Assembly (NCBI GenBank): GCA_965227315.1
Contig: OZ245737.1
Location: 2,976,001 to 3,040,000 of the forward strand
Reading direction: 5' to 3'
DNA: 64,000 nt
Source of the DNA: JANQHS01 sp965227315
GTDB lineage: Bacteria; Bacteroidota; Bacteroidia; Cytophagales; CCMP332
A program made the translations under genes and the position numbers. This document shows positions 52,221 through 62,500 of this stretch, piece after piece (within the stretch, counting starts at the first letter, position 1; the number at the start of each line of letters is the position of its first letter). Below the pieces are notes generated by a model that searched no databases, was not told where the DNA came from, and saw only the letters and a list, made by a program, of their open reading frames with translations.

Positions 52221-53369
52221 AGACTTCATTTGATCACCATAGCGTTTTTTTGCTGCTTTTTCAGCCAAAAAGGTTTTGCTCTTGATTCCTTGCGTCTGGC
52301 CTCCATAGAGGATCATCCTTTTGTGATTTATCGTGTCGAGAAGGGAGATACGTACTTTTCTATCTCCAGGCAATACGACCTAGAACAGGAGGTGATCGAA
52401 AAATTCAATCCGGGCTCAATGGAAACCATTCATATCGGGCAGGAGTTAAAAATCCCGGTAGCTTTTGAAAACGATTTTATTCATAAAGTTCAAGCCGGGG
52501 AAACACTGTTCTCTCTTTACAGGATCTATGGGGTGCCTGTTGAAGAGATCATGGAAATCAATCAGCTTGAATCCCAGGATCTTACAGTGGGGCAAGAGAT
52601 CATCATATTCAAAAAAATAGCTTATGAGGATTTCAAAGATTCGCTTGAGATCAAAAAGGTTCATGTGGTATCCCGGGGAGAGACGCTTTTTTCGATTTCA
52701 AGGATGTATGGGATGAAATGGCAGGACCTTCAAAACCTGAATAACCTTCCGAGCAATGAGATCAGTGAAGGGCAGGTATTACTTGTGAGCGTTGATTCGG
52801 GCCTGTCTTATGTGAAACCGGATATGGAGCCCATCCCGGAATCGGCTACTCATAAAGTGGTAAAGGGAGAGTCCCTCTACTCCATCGGGAGGAAATATGG
52901 AATCCAGCCAGGGGTGCTAATGCAGATCAATGAATTGGAATCCACCGAAATAAATGAAGGTCAGATACTAAAGTTGGAAGATGGAGAATCATCGACCAGC
53001 ACCGGCAATGCGGTTGTAGCGATCACTACTACACCGGATGAATATCTGAAAGGCGAGAAGAACCGTGAAGAAGTGATGGTCGGAGATGTAAAAAAGATCA
53101 TTGAGCGAGGCATGTGTGAAGTGATTGAAGGGGGTGAGGAGACCTATAAATACCTGGGTTTGCATAAAACTTTGCCCAGAGGAACCATTGTTCAGGTCAA
53201 GAATGCTGAAAACAATGCCAGTGTGTTCGTTCGGATCATAGGTGTTCTTCCGGACATCGATCAGAACAGGAGTCTCGTATTAAAAATATCTCCCAGGGCC
53301 TATGATGCACTTGCCAGCGTGAATAAAAGATTTAGAGTTGAGATCTATTATTTTCCAGAACTCGAGTGA
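52218..53369 (+). CDS. Secreted protein with four LysM domains and DPBB-like C-terminus
   Basis: 383 residues. Signal peptide, then four LysM repeats (approximately 35-80, 88-133, 148-192, 210-255), each with VxxGETLFSIxxxYG-type cores, so it binds peptidoglycan. The C-terminal 100 residues (HKTLPRGTIVQVKN, VFVRIIGVLPDIDQNRSLVL) resemble a double-psi beta-barrel of the RlpA/lytic transglycosylase kind, though catalytic residues are not evident. It starts with TTG after a strong GGAGG. Overlaps the next gene by 32 bases. Confidence 0.85.
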   Translation: MRLHLITIAFFCCFFSQKGFALDSLRLASIEDHPFVIYRVEKGDTYFSISRQYDLEQEVIEKFNPGSMETIHIGQELKIPVAFENDFIHKVQAGETLFSLYRIYGVPVEEIMEINQLESQDLTVGQEIIIFKKIAYEDFKDSLEIKKVHVVSRGETLFSISRMYGMKWQDLQNLNNLPSNEISEGQVLLVSVDSGLSYVKPDMEPIPESATHKVVKGESLYSIGRKYGIQPGVLMQINELESTEINEGQILKLEDGESSTSTGNAVVAITTTPDEYLKGEKNREEVMVGDVKKIIERGMCEVIEGGEETYKYLGLHKTLPRGTIVQVKNAENNASVFVRIIGVLPDIDQNRSLVLKISPRAYDALASVNKRFRVEIYYFPELE

Positions 53370-54129
53370 TCTAAAAGCTTATTTGGATGATATCCTTCTG
53401 GATTATTCCAATACCGATTTCATATCCTCAGATCCGATCCAAATTCCGCATCTCTTTTCCAGGCAACAGGATATAGAAATATCCGGCTTTATCGCTGCTA
53501 CATTTTCCTGGGGGCAAAGAGTGACGATCATAAACAAAAGCAGGGAGTTCCTTAACCTGATGGACAATGATCCCCATAATTTTGTCTTGGGATTTGGCGA
53601 GGAGGATCTGGATCCCTTCAAAGGTTTTAAACACAGGACCTTTAATGGTATCGACGCTTTGGCATTTCTCAGGTTTTTTAGACGCCTTTATCAGGATCAT
53701 CATACCATGGAGGACCTTCTGGGTAGGGATACTCAGGATACGAGGTCTTCAATTATTCAAATTGTGGATGCGTTCAAAAACATGGCCTCACCGGAGGTCA
53801 GGACCATGAAACATATCCAGGACCCCAGGAAAGGCTCCGCCTGCAAAAGGATCAATATGTTCCTGAGGTGGATGGTTCGACAGGATCCCGATGGAATTGA
53901 TTTTGGGGTTTGGACAAAACTTAAGCCCCGGGATCTGATCTGCCCCCTTGATATCCATGTGGCCAACGCAGCCTATGAATTAGGCTTGCTTGAAAACAGA
54001 AAGAGCAATTGGAAAAATGCCGAAAGGCTTACCAATATGCTGCTGGAATTAGACCCGCATGACCCTGTAAAATATGACTTGGCCCTTTTTTATACCGGGC
54101 AGCATCTCAAGGGGCCAAAAGTGGCCTAA
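53338..54129 (+). CDS. TIGR02757-family protein
   Basis: 263 residues of a family found in Bacteroidota and Leptospira-like bacteria, with unknown function and a helical DNA-repair-glycosylase-like look. Matching parts: DFISSDPIQIPHLFSRQQDI (about 22-41), ATFSWGQRVTIINKS, and LRWMVRQDPDGIDFG (about 179-193). The frame opens at TTG 53338 inside the LysM gene; the start is uncertain. Confidence 0.8.
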   Translation: MRSIIFQNSSDLKAYLDDILLDYSNTDFISSDPIQIPHLFSRQQDIEISGFIAATFSWGQRVTIINKSREFLNLMDNDPHNFVLGFGEEDLDPFKGFKHRTFNGIDALAFLRFFRRLYQDHHTMEDLLGRDTQDTRSSIIQIVDAFKNMASPEVRTMKHIQDPRKGSACKRINMFLRWMVRQDPDGIDFGVWTKLKPRDLICPLDIHVANAAYELGLLENRKSNWKNAERLTNMLLELDPHDPVKYDLALFYTGQHLKGPKVA

Positions 54130-54250
54130 TCTGGACAATGTGGTTCGGATTCGTCCAATTGTTAATTTGTTTTGTTTCGTAAAATTCTGTTAATCAGATT
54201 ATTACAGTATTGGTACAGGATTTGGCGCTAAGTATTGAAAAAACAGACAG

Positions 54251-54511
54251 ATGGAAGCAATTTCAATTCAAATTCCCACAATTCAAGGCGAGCAGGATAT
54301 CGAAGTTGATGTTAGGATCAATGGGATCAAGAAGAAATTCCAATATCGCATAGAGATATTTTTCTGGGATGATTGTGACTCACCGAAAGAGGATAGGGCT
54401 GCATGTATTCGTGAATTGGTGGAGAAATATGACCAAAGCTGGGAATTGGTTCACATCGGTTTGCCAACCGATGAGTTTATTCCAATCACCTTCAGAAAAA
54501 GAAAATTCTAG
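54251..54511 (+). CDS. Small unknown protein
   Basis: 86 residues, acidic and without signal peptide or membrane helix. Beta-rich N-terminus (ISIQIPTIQGEQDIEVDVRI), FFWDDCDSPKED acidic loop, then a helix. I recognise no family. Its stop lies 6 bases from the convergent CHU_C gene. Confidence 0.55.
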   Translation: MEAISIQIPTIQGEQDIEVDVRINGIKKKFQYRIEIFFWDDCDSPKEDRAACIRELVEKYDQSWELVHIGLPTDEFIPITFRKRKF

Positions 54512-54517
54512 CAGCCG

Positions 54518-57500
54518 TTATTTCAGGATCATCAGCGGCCCTTTGGAGGTGATATCGGATTGTTCGATGACCACCAGATAATAATAGGTACCGGGATTGA
54601 GATCCTGACCATCCCAATCATTTTGATAGTTGTCGTTTTCATAGACAACATTGCCGTATCGATCGACGATCTGCACCTTGACGGTTCCGTATAATTCCCG
54701 GTTATCGATTTTCCAGGTATCGTTGGAGCCATCATTATTCGGTGTGATCATATTGGCTACCAGAGGCAGATTCTCAAATTCGACGGTAAAGGCATTAGAT
54801 CTGGATACAAACCCTCCGTTTTGCTGTACAGCTTCGATGTAGAACTGATGTACAAAGGCATCGTTTGCTGAGAAGTCTGTGTAATCCAGGGAGTTGGTAG
54901 TTTCATAGAGTTCCCATGTGGATTGTGTATCCAATTTTCTGTAGATCCTGTATTGTTCCACTCCATCCCTCCAGTTCACATAGTCGTTCCAGGATAAAAG
55001 GACCCTGTCTTCCTCCTCGATACCACTTCCTTCCAGTCGTATGGTGTTGTGAAGCAGGGAAGATGTTCTGAGTCCGCAAAGGTTGTCTGTCGCAATTCTG
55101 TAGGTGTAGATATTGTCCATTCGATTTGCTGAGACAGTATCAACAAAGATGGCGACATCGTTTTTGACCGCACCAAGCTGTATCCAGTCATCGGCGGTTC
55201 CGGGAACACTTCTTTCGATGTAGAGGGTATCGGAAATGGTGCTTGTACTGCCTTTATTGAACCTGATTGTTACGGAGGAAGAAGTATTTTCCGGATCATC
55301 CAGGTTGACGTTTTCCATAGTTCCCCTGGAGGTATCAGCAAGAACCTCAAAGGTCAAAGGCACATCGGTGCAACCGAATTCAGTGATTTCAAATACGGAC
55401 ACGATCAATGGGGTCTGATCCAGGTTCCAGGTGATCAGTTGTGAATCTGCAGAATCGTTTCCGACCAGGTTACCGCCCTGAGCAGTCCAGGAATATTTTG
55501 AATTTATAAACCCGTTGACCATGTAAATATTGTCTTGTTCGGTTCCTGGGCAAACGATGCTATCGGTTGCTTCCCATTGAGGCTCTGGCAGCGGATTGAT
55601 GGTGACCGGCAGTTGTATTGACCCGGAGGTACAGCCAAACTCAGAGGTTTCAAATACACTGAGGGAGTAGGTTCCTGCTGTACCCCAGTTGACCAGTGCT
55701 GTGTTGGAGGTGTCTGCGATCAGGGTTCCTCCTGAAGTCAGGTTCCAGAAATATGTGGAGTTGGGGAATCCGTTGATCTGGTAAGCAGCTCCGGCTGTAA
55801 ACTCACAAAGGCTTGTATCTCCGATGATGGGCAATGTATCCAGGGGATCGGGGTGAACGGTGACAAAGAGTGTATCCGAGAACCCAAGACAGGTAGAGGT
55901 GACGGTAGTGACGGTCTGTTCCACAAAGATCTGCGCAATACCGGCCTGGGTAAATGAGAACAACACCTGGTTGCCATTGCCGACCGGCAACTGACTGTGA
56001 TCAATGCCCGGGTCACCCCAGGTATAGTTATACCCTGAGGTATAGGGCACCTCATAGATCAGGTTCTGAGCCGTTCCCAGACAAACCGAGGTATCTCCAA
56101 CCGGTGGGGGAGAGGTCAAAGTGGTGTTGATGACAATGGACAGCTGAGCTGTATCCTTTTTACAGCCAAACTCATTTGTGGGGATGACAAAGACCCCTGC
56201 ATTGGGGTTTGCAGGTCCCCAGTCGATGAACACGGTGTCATTGTTGGAGGGATTCTGCACGGTTCCTCCCTGAGCAAACCATTCGTAGTTGATGAACCCA
56301 AGTGTGTCGATGATGTAGTACTGGACATCGGTAAGGTCTGGACAGATGGAGATCCCGCCGAAGATGGTATCTACTCTAGGCAGTGGATTGACCCTAACCT
56401 TGACGGTATCGGCATCAAAACAACCGTTGAGTTCGGTGAGCACCTCATAAAAGATACTATCGGGATGATTGGGTGTGGTCAGGGTGACCTCCGGAGCACT
56501 GATGTTGACATTAGACAGTCCTGTTGCAGGGCTCCAGGAATAAATATAGTCCTGTATGGGAGGAGCCCCGATGGTGTCGGTGAATTCAGAACAGACAGAG
56601 ATGTCCTGTCCTGCATCGGGAAAAGGCAGTGGTCTGATCTCGGCCAAGAAATCGGCGCTGTCGATGCATCCTGTTGTTTGTCGTGTGACGACCAGTTGGT
56701 AAGTATAGAACCATGATGTATCGGTAGGGTTGTTGATGTTGAGCACCGGATTGGCAACGGTAGAGTCCGATAAGCCGAAAGAAGTATTCCAGACATACTC
56801 ATGATTGACCAGTTGCGTTCCGCCCACATTGATGCTTTCCTGTGAACAGATCGAGGTATCGGTGATGACATCGACATCGGGAAGCCTGTTGACGGTAACC
56901 AGAACGGTGTCGAGGCTGGAGCACAGGTTCGAGGGGTCGGTATCCAGTGCTGTGACGATCGATTGGTAAGTGGTGACAACCCCGGGTCCGTTGAACTGGA
57001 AGAACTGGAAAGGGTTGGAACTGTTGGTAGGCACTACGGGGTTTGGAGAGCTGGTCACCCAGTTGTAGTTGACGCCTAGCTCACCGGAATCACCGAGTAC
57101 GAGCAGTTGCTCAGAACAGATGGTGGTGTCGTTCCCGGCAAAGACCCTTGGCAGAGGCTTGGCCGTGATCATGACCGTGTCATAATTTACACATGCCAAT
57201 GGACCGTCCCTGACCTCTAATACATAGGCGAATGTTTCATTGACGGTGAGATTTGTCACAGGTGTAATTGTGGCAAGACAGCTCGTAGAATCATTTAAGA
57301 ACTCCGCTGTGGACCAGGTACAGGATTGAGTCGGAGAGAATTGCGAACCGATGATCGTCGATGATTCCGAGCAAATTGTATCGTCCAATCCTGCTGAAGT
57401 GATTGGCAGAGGATAGATTGTCACATCGACCGAGTCAAGCAATTGACATGTGGAGTTGGTATCCAGTCCGTAGAGCAGGTATTTTTTAACGATCGGCGCA

Positions 57501-59446
57501 GCACCAAAATTCTCCCCGATCAGGAAGGGATTGGGGGAAGTGGAATCGCTCAGGAAGTCCCCGGGATCCCAGGAGTACTCAACTCCCATGGCAGGAGTTC
57601 CACCGATCTGAATGGTATCCAGATGACAGACTCCCAGGGGATCTCCTGCTGAGATCACTGTACTGGATACTGTTACGGTAACCGAATCTGTAGTTGCACA
57701 TCCAAGACCGCCATCACCAGTGACATAGTAGGTGATGGTGGTGTCGGGAGTGGCAATGGGGTTCTGAGCATTATCATCGTTGAGAAACAGGTTCGGAGAC
57801 CATTGGTATCCACCCGAAGATCCTGAAGAAAAGATCTGAACGGAGGTCTCAGGACAGATGGTGGTATCGGATCCGGCTGTGATGACATCCGGTGATACAA
57901 CGACAATACTGAACTCAGCCGTATCGGCACAACCTAGGGCACTGGTCTCGATCAGGCGAACCGAATGCGTTCCCGGACCGCTCCAACTGATGTTGACAGT
58001 ATCTGAGGTATTTGAGCCATTGATGGTTCCTCCGAAAGCTTCCCATTGCTTGAGCGCTGTTGGATTCTTGGTGGTAAAATACTCCCTGGCATCGCCATCG
58101 AAGCATACCGAATCGGCTGTTTCACCGACCTCTGTTACGAAGATCTCATCGGCCGATTCAAATTCCCGGACATTGATGTTGTAAAAGACCAGACTTGACT
58201 TGGGTGGGCAACCGTAATCATTCAAGTTGAGCCTTACCAGATATTGTCCGGTAATACCGCAGGTTGGGGCCCAGTTGAAAGTGGATGAAACGGTTCCGTT
58301 GCCTGCTGCCGCAGGGAAGGTGGCCAGCGGGCCTGTGTACCCATTGGTGCCATCCAGGATATCTCCTTCCATGAAGATCTCAATGGAGTCATTGTTATCG
58401 TCGGTGACATTGACATTGAAGGTGAGAATATCACCCTCGTTCATATCGATGTTGGCCGTACCGTTGATGGTCGGGATCGGGTTTCCATTGACGATCACAT
58501 CATCGGCTTCAGGCGGATCATTGGGGGGGCAATTTCTTACGATAAACTGTAGCTCCCTTCTTGTAGTACCGATCAAATCGTCAATTCCATCATTGTTGAT
58601 ATCCCTGTATTCCTCGATCTCAATGGTTATGGTGTATTCTCCTTCATTCGGAGCATAGTATTGGGTAAGCCCGTTGACGCTGTTGATAAAGGCATATCCA
58701 CCCGGTCCAAAAGGATCAACTTCAGAATATGTAAAAGGATATTGAGTATTCGGGATCATATCCACGTCGAAAGAAGTCGGAATTGAAGGAAAACCGGATG
58801 ACTGTTTGTTGGCAATGAATTTATAAACAAGTAGATCTCCGTCAGGGTCAAAAGCATTGTTGGAAAATGTAGTTGTGTCTCCTTTGCAGAGAAATGGTAC
58901 TGCCGGATCAGAAAACTGTGGGGAAGAGTTCTGAACAAAATTGTTGGCCATTTTATTGACCATCACGATCCCTGTCCCTGCGGGATTGACAATATTCAGG
59001 GATGAATTATTCCTGCAGCAGTTCTGATAAAGTATGGAATACTGATTAAATGGGCTGGGAACCTCAAAAGTATCAATGAAGGTATTGATGGTAATTTTTA
59101 AGGATTGAATTCCGGAAACATTACAACCCGGGGGTAGCGTTGGTATATACCTTGTGGTATCGGTAAAGGGGATATTTATTGCCGGTCCAAACCTGAGGTT
59201 GGTGGCCTTATCATAAAGTCCGTAATTGATTGACGGGATTACCCCACCGTTATTCTGATAGAAAGTACTTGCTGTCGAATCCCAATCGACATAAACATTA
59301 AAAGTTACTTCATATCGATAATTCGTCCCCTGCAAGCCTAGAAACCGGTACGTCACCTCCCCACCCATGATATGTGTTGCCTGGGATTGATACCCACAAA
59401 ATGAAAGGATCAGGCATAGGCCTGTAAAGAGCAGTTTTTTCATCAT
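54518..59446 (-). CDS. Giant CHU_C adhesin-like T9SS cargo, downstream tandem copy
   Basis: 1642 residues. Signal peptide, then a SprB-like N-terminus (ATHIMGGEVTYRFLGLQG). The middle is many Ig/PKD-like repeats, most beginning with a variant of DTTICSE followed by WSP-type strands. A type III-like fold (about 1450-1540) leads to the gliding-motility C-terminal domain CHU_C (MITPNNDGSNDTWKIDN, DRYGNVVYENDN, then PGTYYYLVVI). CHU_C marks T9SS type B secretion. Probably a cell-surface adhesin or gliding protein. The 3' 3.7 kb is nearly identical to the neighbouring copy. Its stop is TAA; the sister's is TAG. Confidence 0.9.
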   Translation of the reverse strand: MMKKLLFTGLCLILSFCGYQSQATHIMGGEVTYRFLGLQGTNYRYEVTFNVYVDWDSTASTFYQNNGGVIPSINYGLYDKATNLRFGPAINIPFTDTTRYIPTLPPGCNVSGIQSLKITINTFIDTFEVPSPFNQYSILYQNCCRNNSSLNIVNPAGTGIVMVNKMANNFVQNSSPQFSDPAVPFLCKGDTTTFSNNAFDPDGDLLVYKFIANKQSSGFPSIPTSFDVDMIPNTQYPFTYSEVDPFGPGGYAFINSVNGLTQYYAPNEGEYTITIEIEEYRDINNDGIDDLIGTTRRELQFIVRNCPPNDPPEADDVIVNGNPIPTINGTANIDMNEGDILTFNVNVTDDNNDSIEIFMEGDILDGTNGYTGPLATFPAAAGNGTVSSTFNWAPTCGITGQYLVRLNLNDYGCPPKSSLVFYNINVREFESADEIFVTEVGETADSVCFDGDAREYFTTKNPTALKQWEAFGGTINGSNTSDTVNISWSGPGTHSVRLIETSALGCADTAEFSIVVVSPDVITAGSDTTICPETSVQIFSSGSSGGYQWSPNLFLNDDNAQNPIATPDTTITYYVTGDGGLGCATTDSVTVTVSSTVISAGDPLGVCHLDTIQIGGTPAMGVEYSWDPGDFLSDSTSPNPFLIGENFGAAPIVKKYLLYGLDTNSTCQLLDSVDVTIYPLPITSAGLDDTICSESSTIIGSQFSPTQSCTWSTAEFLNDSTSCLATITPVTNLTVNETFAYVLEVRDGPLACVNYDTVMITAKPLPRVFAGNDTTICSEQLLVLGDSGELGVNYNWVTSSPNPVVPTNSSNPFQFFQFNGPGVVTTYQSIVTALDTDPSNLCSSLDTVLVTVNRLPDVDVITDTSICSQESINVGGTQLVNHEYVWNTSFGLSDSTVANPVLNINNPTDTSWFYTYQLVVTRQTTGCIDSADFLAEIRPLPFPDAGQDISVCSEFTDTIGAPPIQDYIYSWSPATGLSNVNISAPEVTLTTPNHPDSIFYEVLTELNGCFDADTVKVRVNPLPRVDTIFGGISICPDLTDVQYYIIDTLGFINYEWFAQGGTVQNPSNNDTVFIDWGPANPNAGVFVIPTNEFGCKKDTAQLSIVINTTLTSPPPVGDTSVCLGTAQNLIYEVPYTSGYNYTWGDPGIDHSQLPVGNGNQVLFSFTQAGIAQIFVEQTVTTVTSTCLGFSDTLFVTVHPDPLDTLPIIGDTSLCEFTAGAAYQINGFPNSTYFWNLTSGGTLIADTSNTALVNWGTAGTYSLSVFETSEFGCTSGSIQLPVTINPLPEPQWEATDSIVCPGTEQDNIYMVNGFINSKYSWTAQGGNLVGNDSADSQLITWNLDQTPLIVSVFEITEFGCTDVPLTFEVLADTSRGTMENVNLDDPENTSSSVTIRFNKGSTSTISDTLYIERSVPGTADDWIQLGAVKNDVAIFVDTVSANRMDNIYTYRIATDNLCGLRTSSLLHNTIRLEGSGIEEEDRVLLSWNDYVNWRDGVEQYRIYRKLDTQSTWELYETTNSLDYTDFSANDAFVHQFYIEAVQQNGGFVSRSNAFTVEFENLPLVANMITPNNDGSNDTWKIDNRELYGTVKVQIVDRYGNVVYENDNYQNDWDGQDLNPGTYYYLVVIEQSDITSKGPLMILK
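54519..58219. repeat. Near-identical direct repeat, copy A of tandem CHU_C pair
   Basis: Aligns with 59550-63250 at a constant offset of 5031 and without gaps. I found six mismatches (57218, 57282, 57935, 58082, 58137, 58208), all in the 5' quarter of the genes. None was found between 54519 and 57217. Sequence identity ends abruptly at 58219. Confidence 0.9.
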
Positions 59447-59501
59447 TTTTCTTAGGTCTTCCTACCGGAAGTAAGGACCAAAATAACACTCGCAGATAGT
59501 T

Positions 59502-59539
59502 AAAAAAAGTCGGAACCCCCTAATAATTAAGGAGGTACC
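59502..59539 (-). terminator. Terminator of the upstream CHU_C copy
   Basis: On the minus strand GGTACCTCC (59531-59539), loop TTAATTATTA, GGGGGTTCC (59512-59520; one mismatch and one G-T pair), GAC, then seven T (59502-59508). It follows the stop of the second CHU_C gene by ten bases and separates it from the first copy. Confidence 0.75.
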
Positions 59540-59548
59540 TGCTATATT

Positions 59549-62500
59549 CTATTTCAGGATCATCAGCGGCCCTTTGGAGGTGATATCGGATTGTTCGATG
59601 ACCACCAGATAATAATAGGTACCGGGATTGAGATCCTGACCATCCCAATCATTTTGATAGTTGTCGTTTTCATAGACAACATTGCCGTATCGATCGACGA
59701 TCTGCACCTTGACGGTTCCGTATAATTCCCGGTTATCGATTTTCCAGGTATCGTTGGAGCCATCATTATTCGGTGTGATCATATTGGCTACCAGAGGCAG
59801 ATTCTCAAATTCGACGGTAAAGGCATTAGATCTGGATACAAACCCTCCGTTTTGCTGTACAGCTTCGATGTAGAACTGATGTACAAAGGCATCGTTTGCT
59901 GAGAAGTCTGTGTAATCCAGGGAGTTGGTAGTTTCATAGAGTTCCCATGTGGATTGTGTATCCAATTTTCTGTAGATCCTGTATTGTTCCACTCCATCCC
60001 TCCAGTTCACATAGTCGTTCCAGGATAAAAGGACCCTGTCTTCCTCCTCGATACCACTTCCTTCCAGTCGTATGGTGTTGTGAAGCAGGGAAGATGTTCT
60101 GAGTCCGCAAAGGTTGTCTGTCGCAATTCTGTAGGTGTAGATATTGTCCATTCGATTTGCTGAGACAGTATCAACAAAGATGGCGACATCGTTTTTGACC
60201 GCACCAAGCTGTATCCAGTCATCGGCGGTTCCGGGAACACTTCTTTCGATGTAGAGGGTATCGGAAATGGTGCTTGTACTGCCTTTATTGAACCTGATTG
60301 TTACGGAGGAAGAAGTATTTTCCGGATCATCCAGGTTGACGTTTTCCATAGTTCCCCTGGAGGTATCAGCAAGAACCTCAAAGGTCAAAGGCACATCGGT
60401 GCAACCGAATTCAGTGATTTCAAATACGGACACGATCAATGGGGTCTGATCCAGGTTCCAGGTGATCAGTTGTGAATCTGCAGAATCGTTTCCGACCAGG
60501 TTACCGCCCTGAGCAGTCCAGGAATATTTTGAATTTATAAACCCGTTGACCATGTAAATATTGTCTTGTTCGGTTCCTGGGCAAACGATGCTATCGGTTG
60601 CTTCCCATTGAGGCTCTGGCAGCGGATTGATGGTGACCGGCAGTTGTATTGACCCGGAGGTACAGCCAAACTCAGAGGTTTCAAATACACTGAGGGAGTA
60701 GGTTCCTGCTGTACCCCAGTTGACCAGTGCTGTGTTGGAGGTGTCTGCGATCAGGGTTCCTCCTGAAGTCAGGTTCCAGAAATATGTGGAGTTGGGGAAT
60801 CCGTTGATCTGGTAAGCAGCTCCGGCTGTAAACTCACAAAGGCTTGTATCTCCGATGATGGGCAATGTATCCAGGGGATCGGGGTGAACGGTGACAAAGA
60901 GTGTATCCGAGAACCCAAGACAGGTAGAGGTGACGGTAGTGACGGTCTGTTCCACAAAGATCTGCGCAATACCGGCCTGGGTAAATGAGAACAACACCTG
61001 GTTGCCATTGCCGACCGGCAACTGACTGTGATCAATGCCCGGGTCACCCCAGGTATAGTTATACCCTGAGGTATAGGGCACCTCATAGATCAGGTTCTGA
61101 GCCGTTCCCAGACAAACCGAGGTATCTCCAACCGGTGGGGGAGAGGTCAAAGTGGTGTTGATGACAATGGACAGCTGAGCTGTATCCTTTTTACAGCCAA
61201 ACTCATTTGTGGGGATGACAAAGACCCCTGCATTGGGGTTTGCAGGTCCCCAGTCGATGAACACGGTGTCATTGTTGGAGGGATTCTGCACGGTTCCTCC
61301 CTGAGCAAACCATTCGTAGTTGATGAACCCAAGTGTGTCGATGATGTAGTACTGGACATCGGTAAGGTCTGGACAGATGGAGATCCCGCCGAAGATGGTA
61401 TCTACTCTAGGCAGTGGATTGACCCTAACCTTGACGGTATCGGCATCAAAACAACCGTTGAGTTCGGTGAGCACCTCATAAAAGATACTATCGGGATGAT
61501 TGGGTGTGGTCAGGGTGACCTCCGGAGCACTGATGTTGACATTAGACAGTCCTGTTGCAGGGCTCCAGGAATAAATATAGTCCTGTATGGGAGGAGCCCC
61601 GATGGTGTCGGTGAATTCAGAACAGACAGAGATGTCCTGTCCTGCATCGGGAAAAGGCAGTGGTCTGATCTCGGCCAAGAAATCGGCGCTGTCGATGCAT
61701 CCTGTTGTTTGTCGTGTGACGACCAGTTGGTAAGTATAGAACCATGATGTATCGGTAGGGTTGTTGATGTTGAGCACCGGATTGGCAACGGTAGAGTCCG
61801 ATAAGCCGAAAGAAGTATTCCAGACATACTCATGATTGACCAGTTGCGTTCCGCCCACATTGATGCTTTCCTGTGAACAGATCGAGGTATCGGTGATGAC
61901 ATCGACATCGGGAAGCCTGTTGACGGTAACCAGAACGGTGTCGAGGCTGGAGCACAGGTTCGAGGGGTCGGTATCCAGTGCTGTGACGATCGATTGGTAA
62001 GTGGTGACAACCCCGGGTCCGTTGAACTGGAAGAACTGGAAAGGGTTGGAACTGTTGGTAGGCACTACGGGGTTTGGAGAGCTGGTCACCCAGTTGTAGT
62101 TGACGCCTAGCTCACCGGAATCACCGAGTACGAGCAGTTGCTCAGAACAGATGGTGGTGTCGTTCCCGGCAAAGACCCTTGGCAGAGGCTTGGCCGTGAT
62201 CATGACCGTGTCATAATTTACACATGCCAATGGACCGTCCCTGACCTCCAATACATAGGCGAATGTTTCATTGACGGTGAGATTTGTCACAGGTGTAATT
62301 GTGGCAAGACAGTTCGTAGAATCATTTAAGAACTCCGCTGTGGACCAGGTACAGGATTGAGTCGGAGAGAATTGCGAACCGATGATCGTCGATGATTCCG
62401 AGCAAATTGTATCGTCCAATCCTGCTGAAGTGATTGGCAGAGGATAGATTGTCACATCGACCGAGTCAAGCAATTGACATGTGGAGTTGGTATCCAGTCC

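Noticed and set aside
52137..52373. 78-codon minus-strand frame between the NfeD-like and LysM genes
   Set aside because: It covers the LysM gene's start and the strong GGAGG; the product has no features.
56479..56979. A 166-residue open frame on the same strand but another frame, repeated at 61510-62010
   Set aside because: The two copies are identical only because the underlying CHU_C genes are near-identical; low-complexity Ser/Pro-rich shadow.
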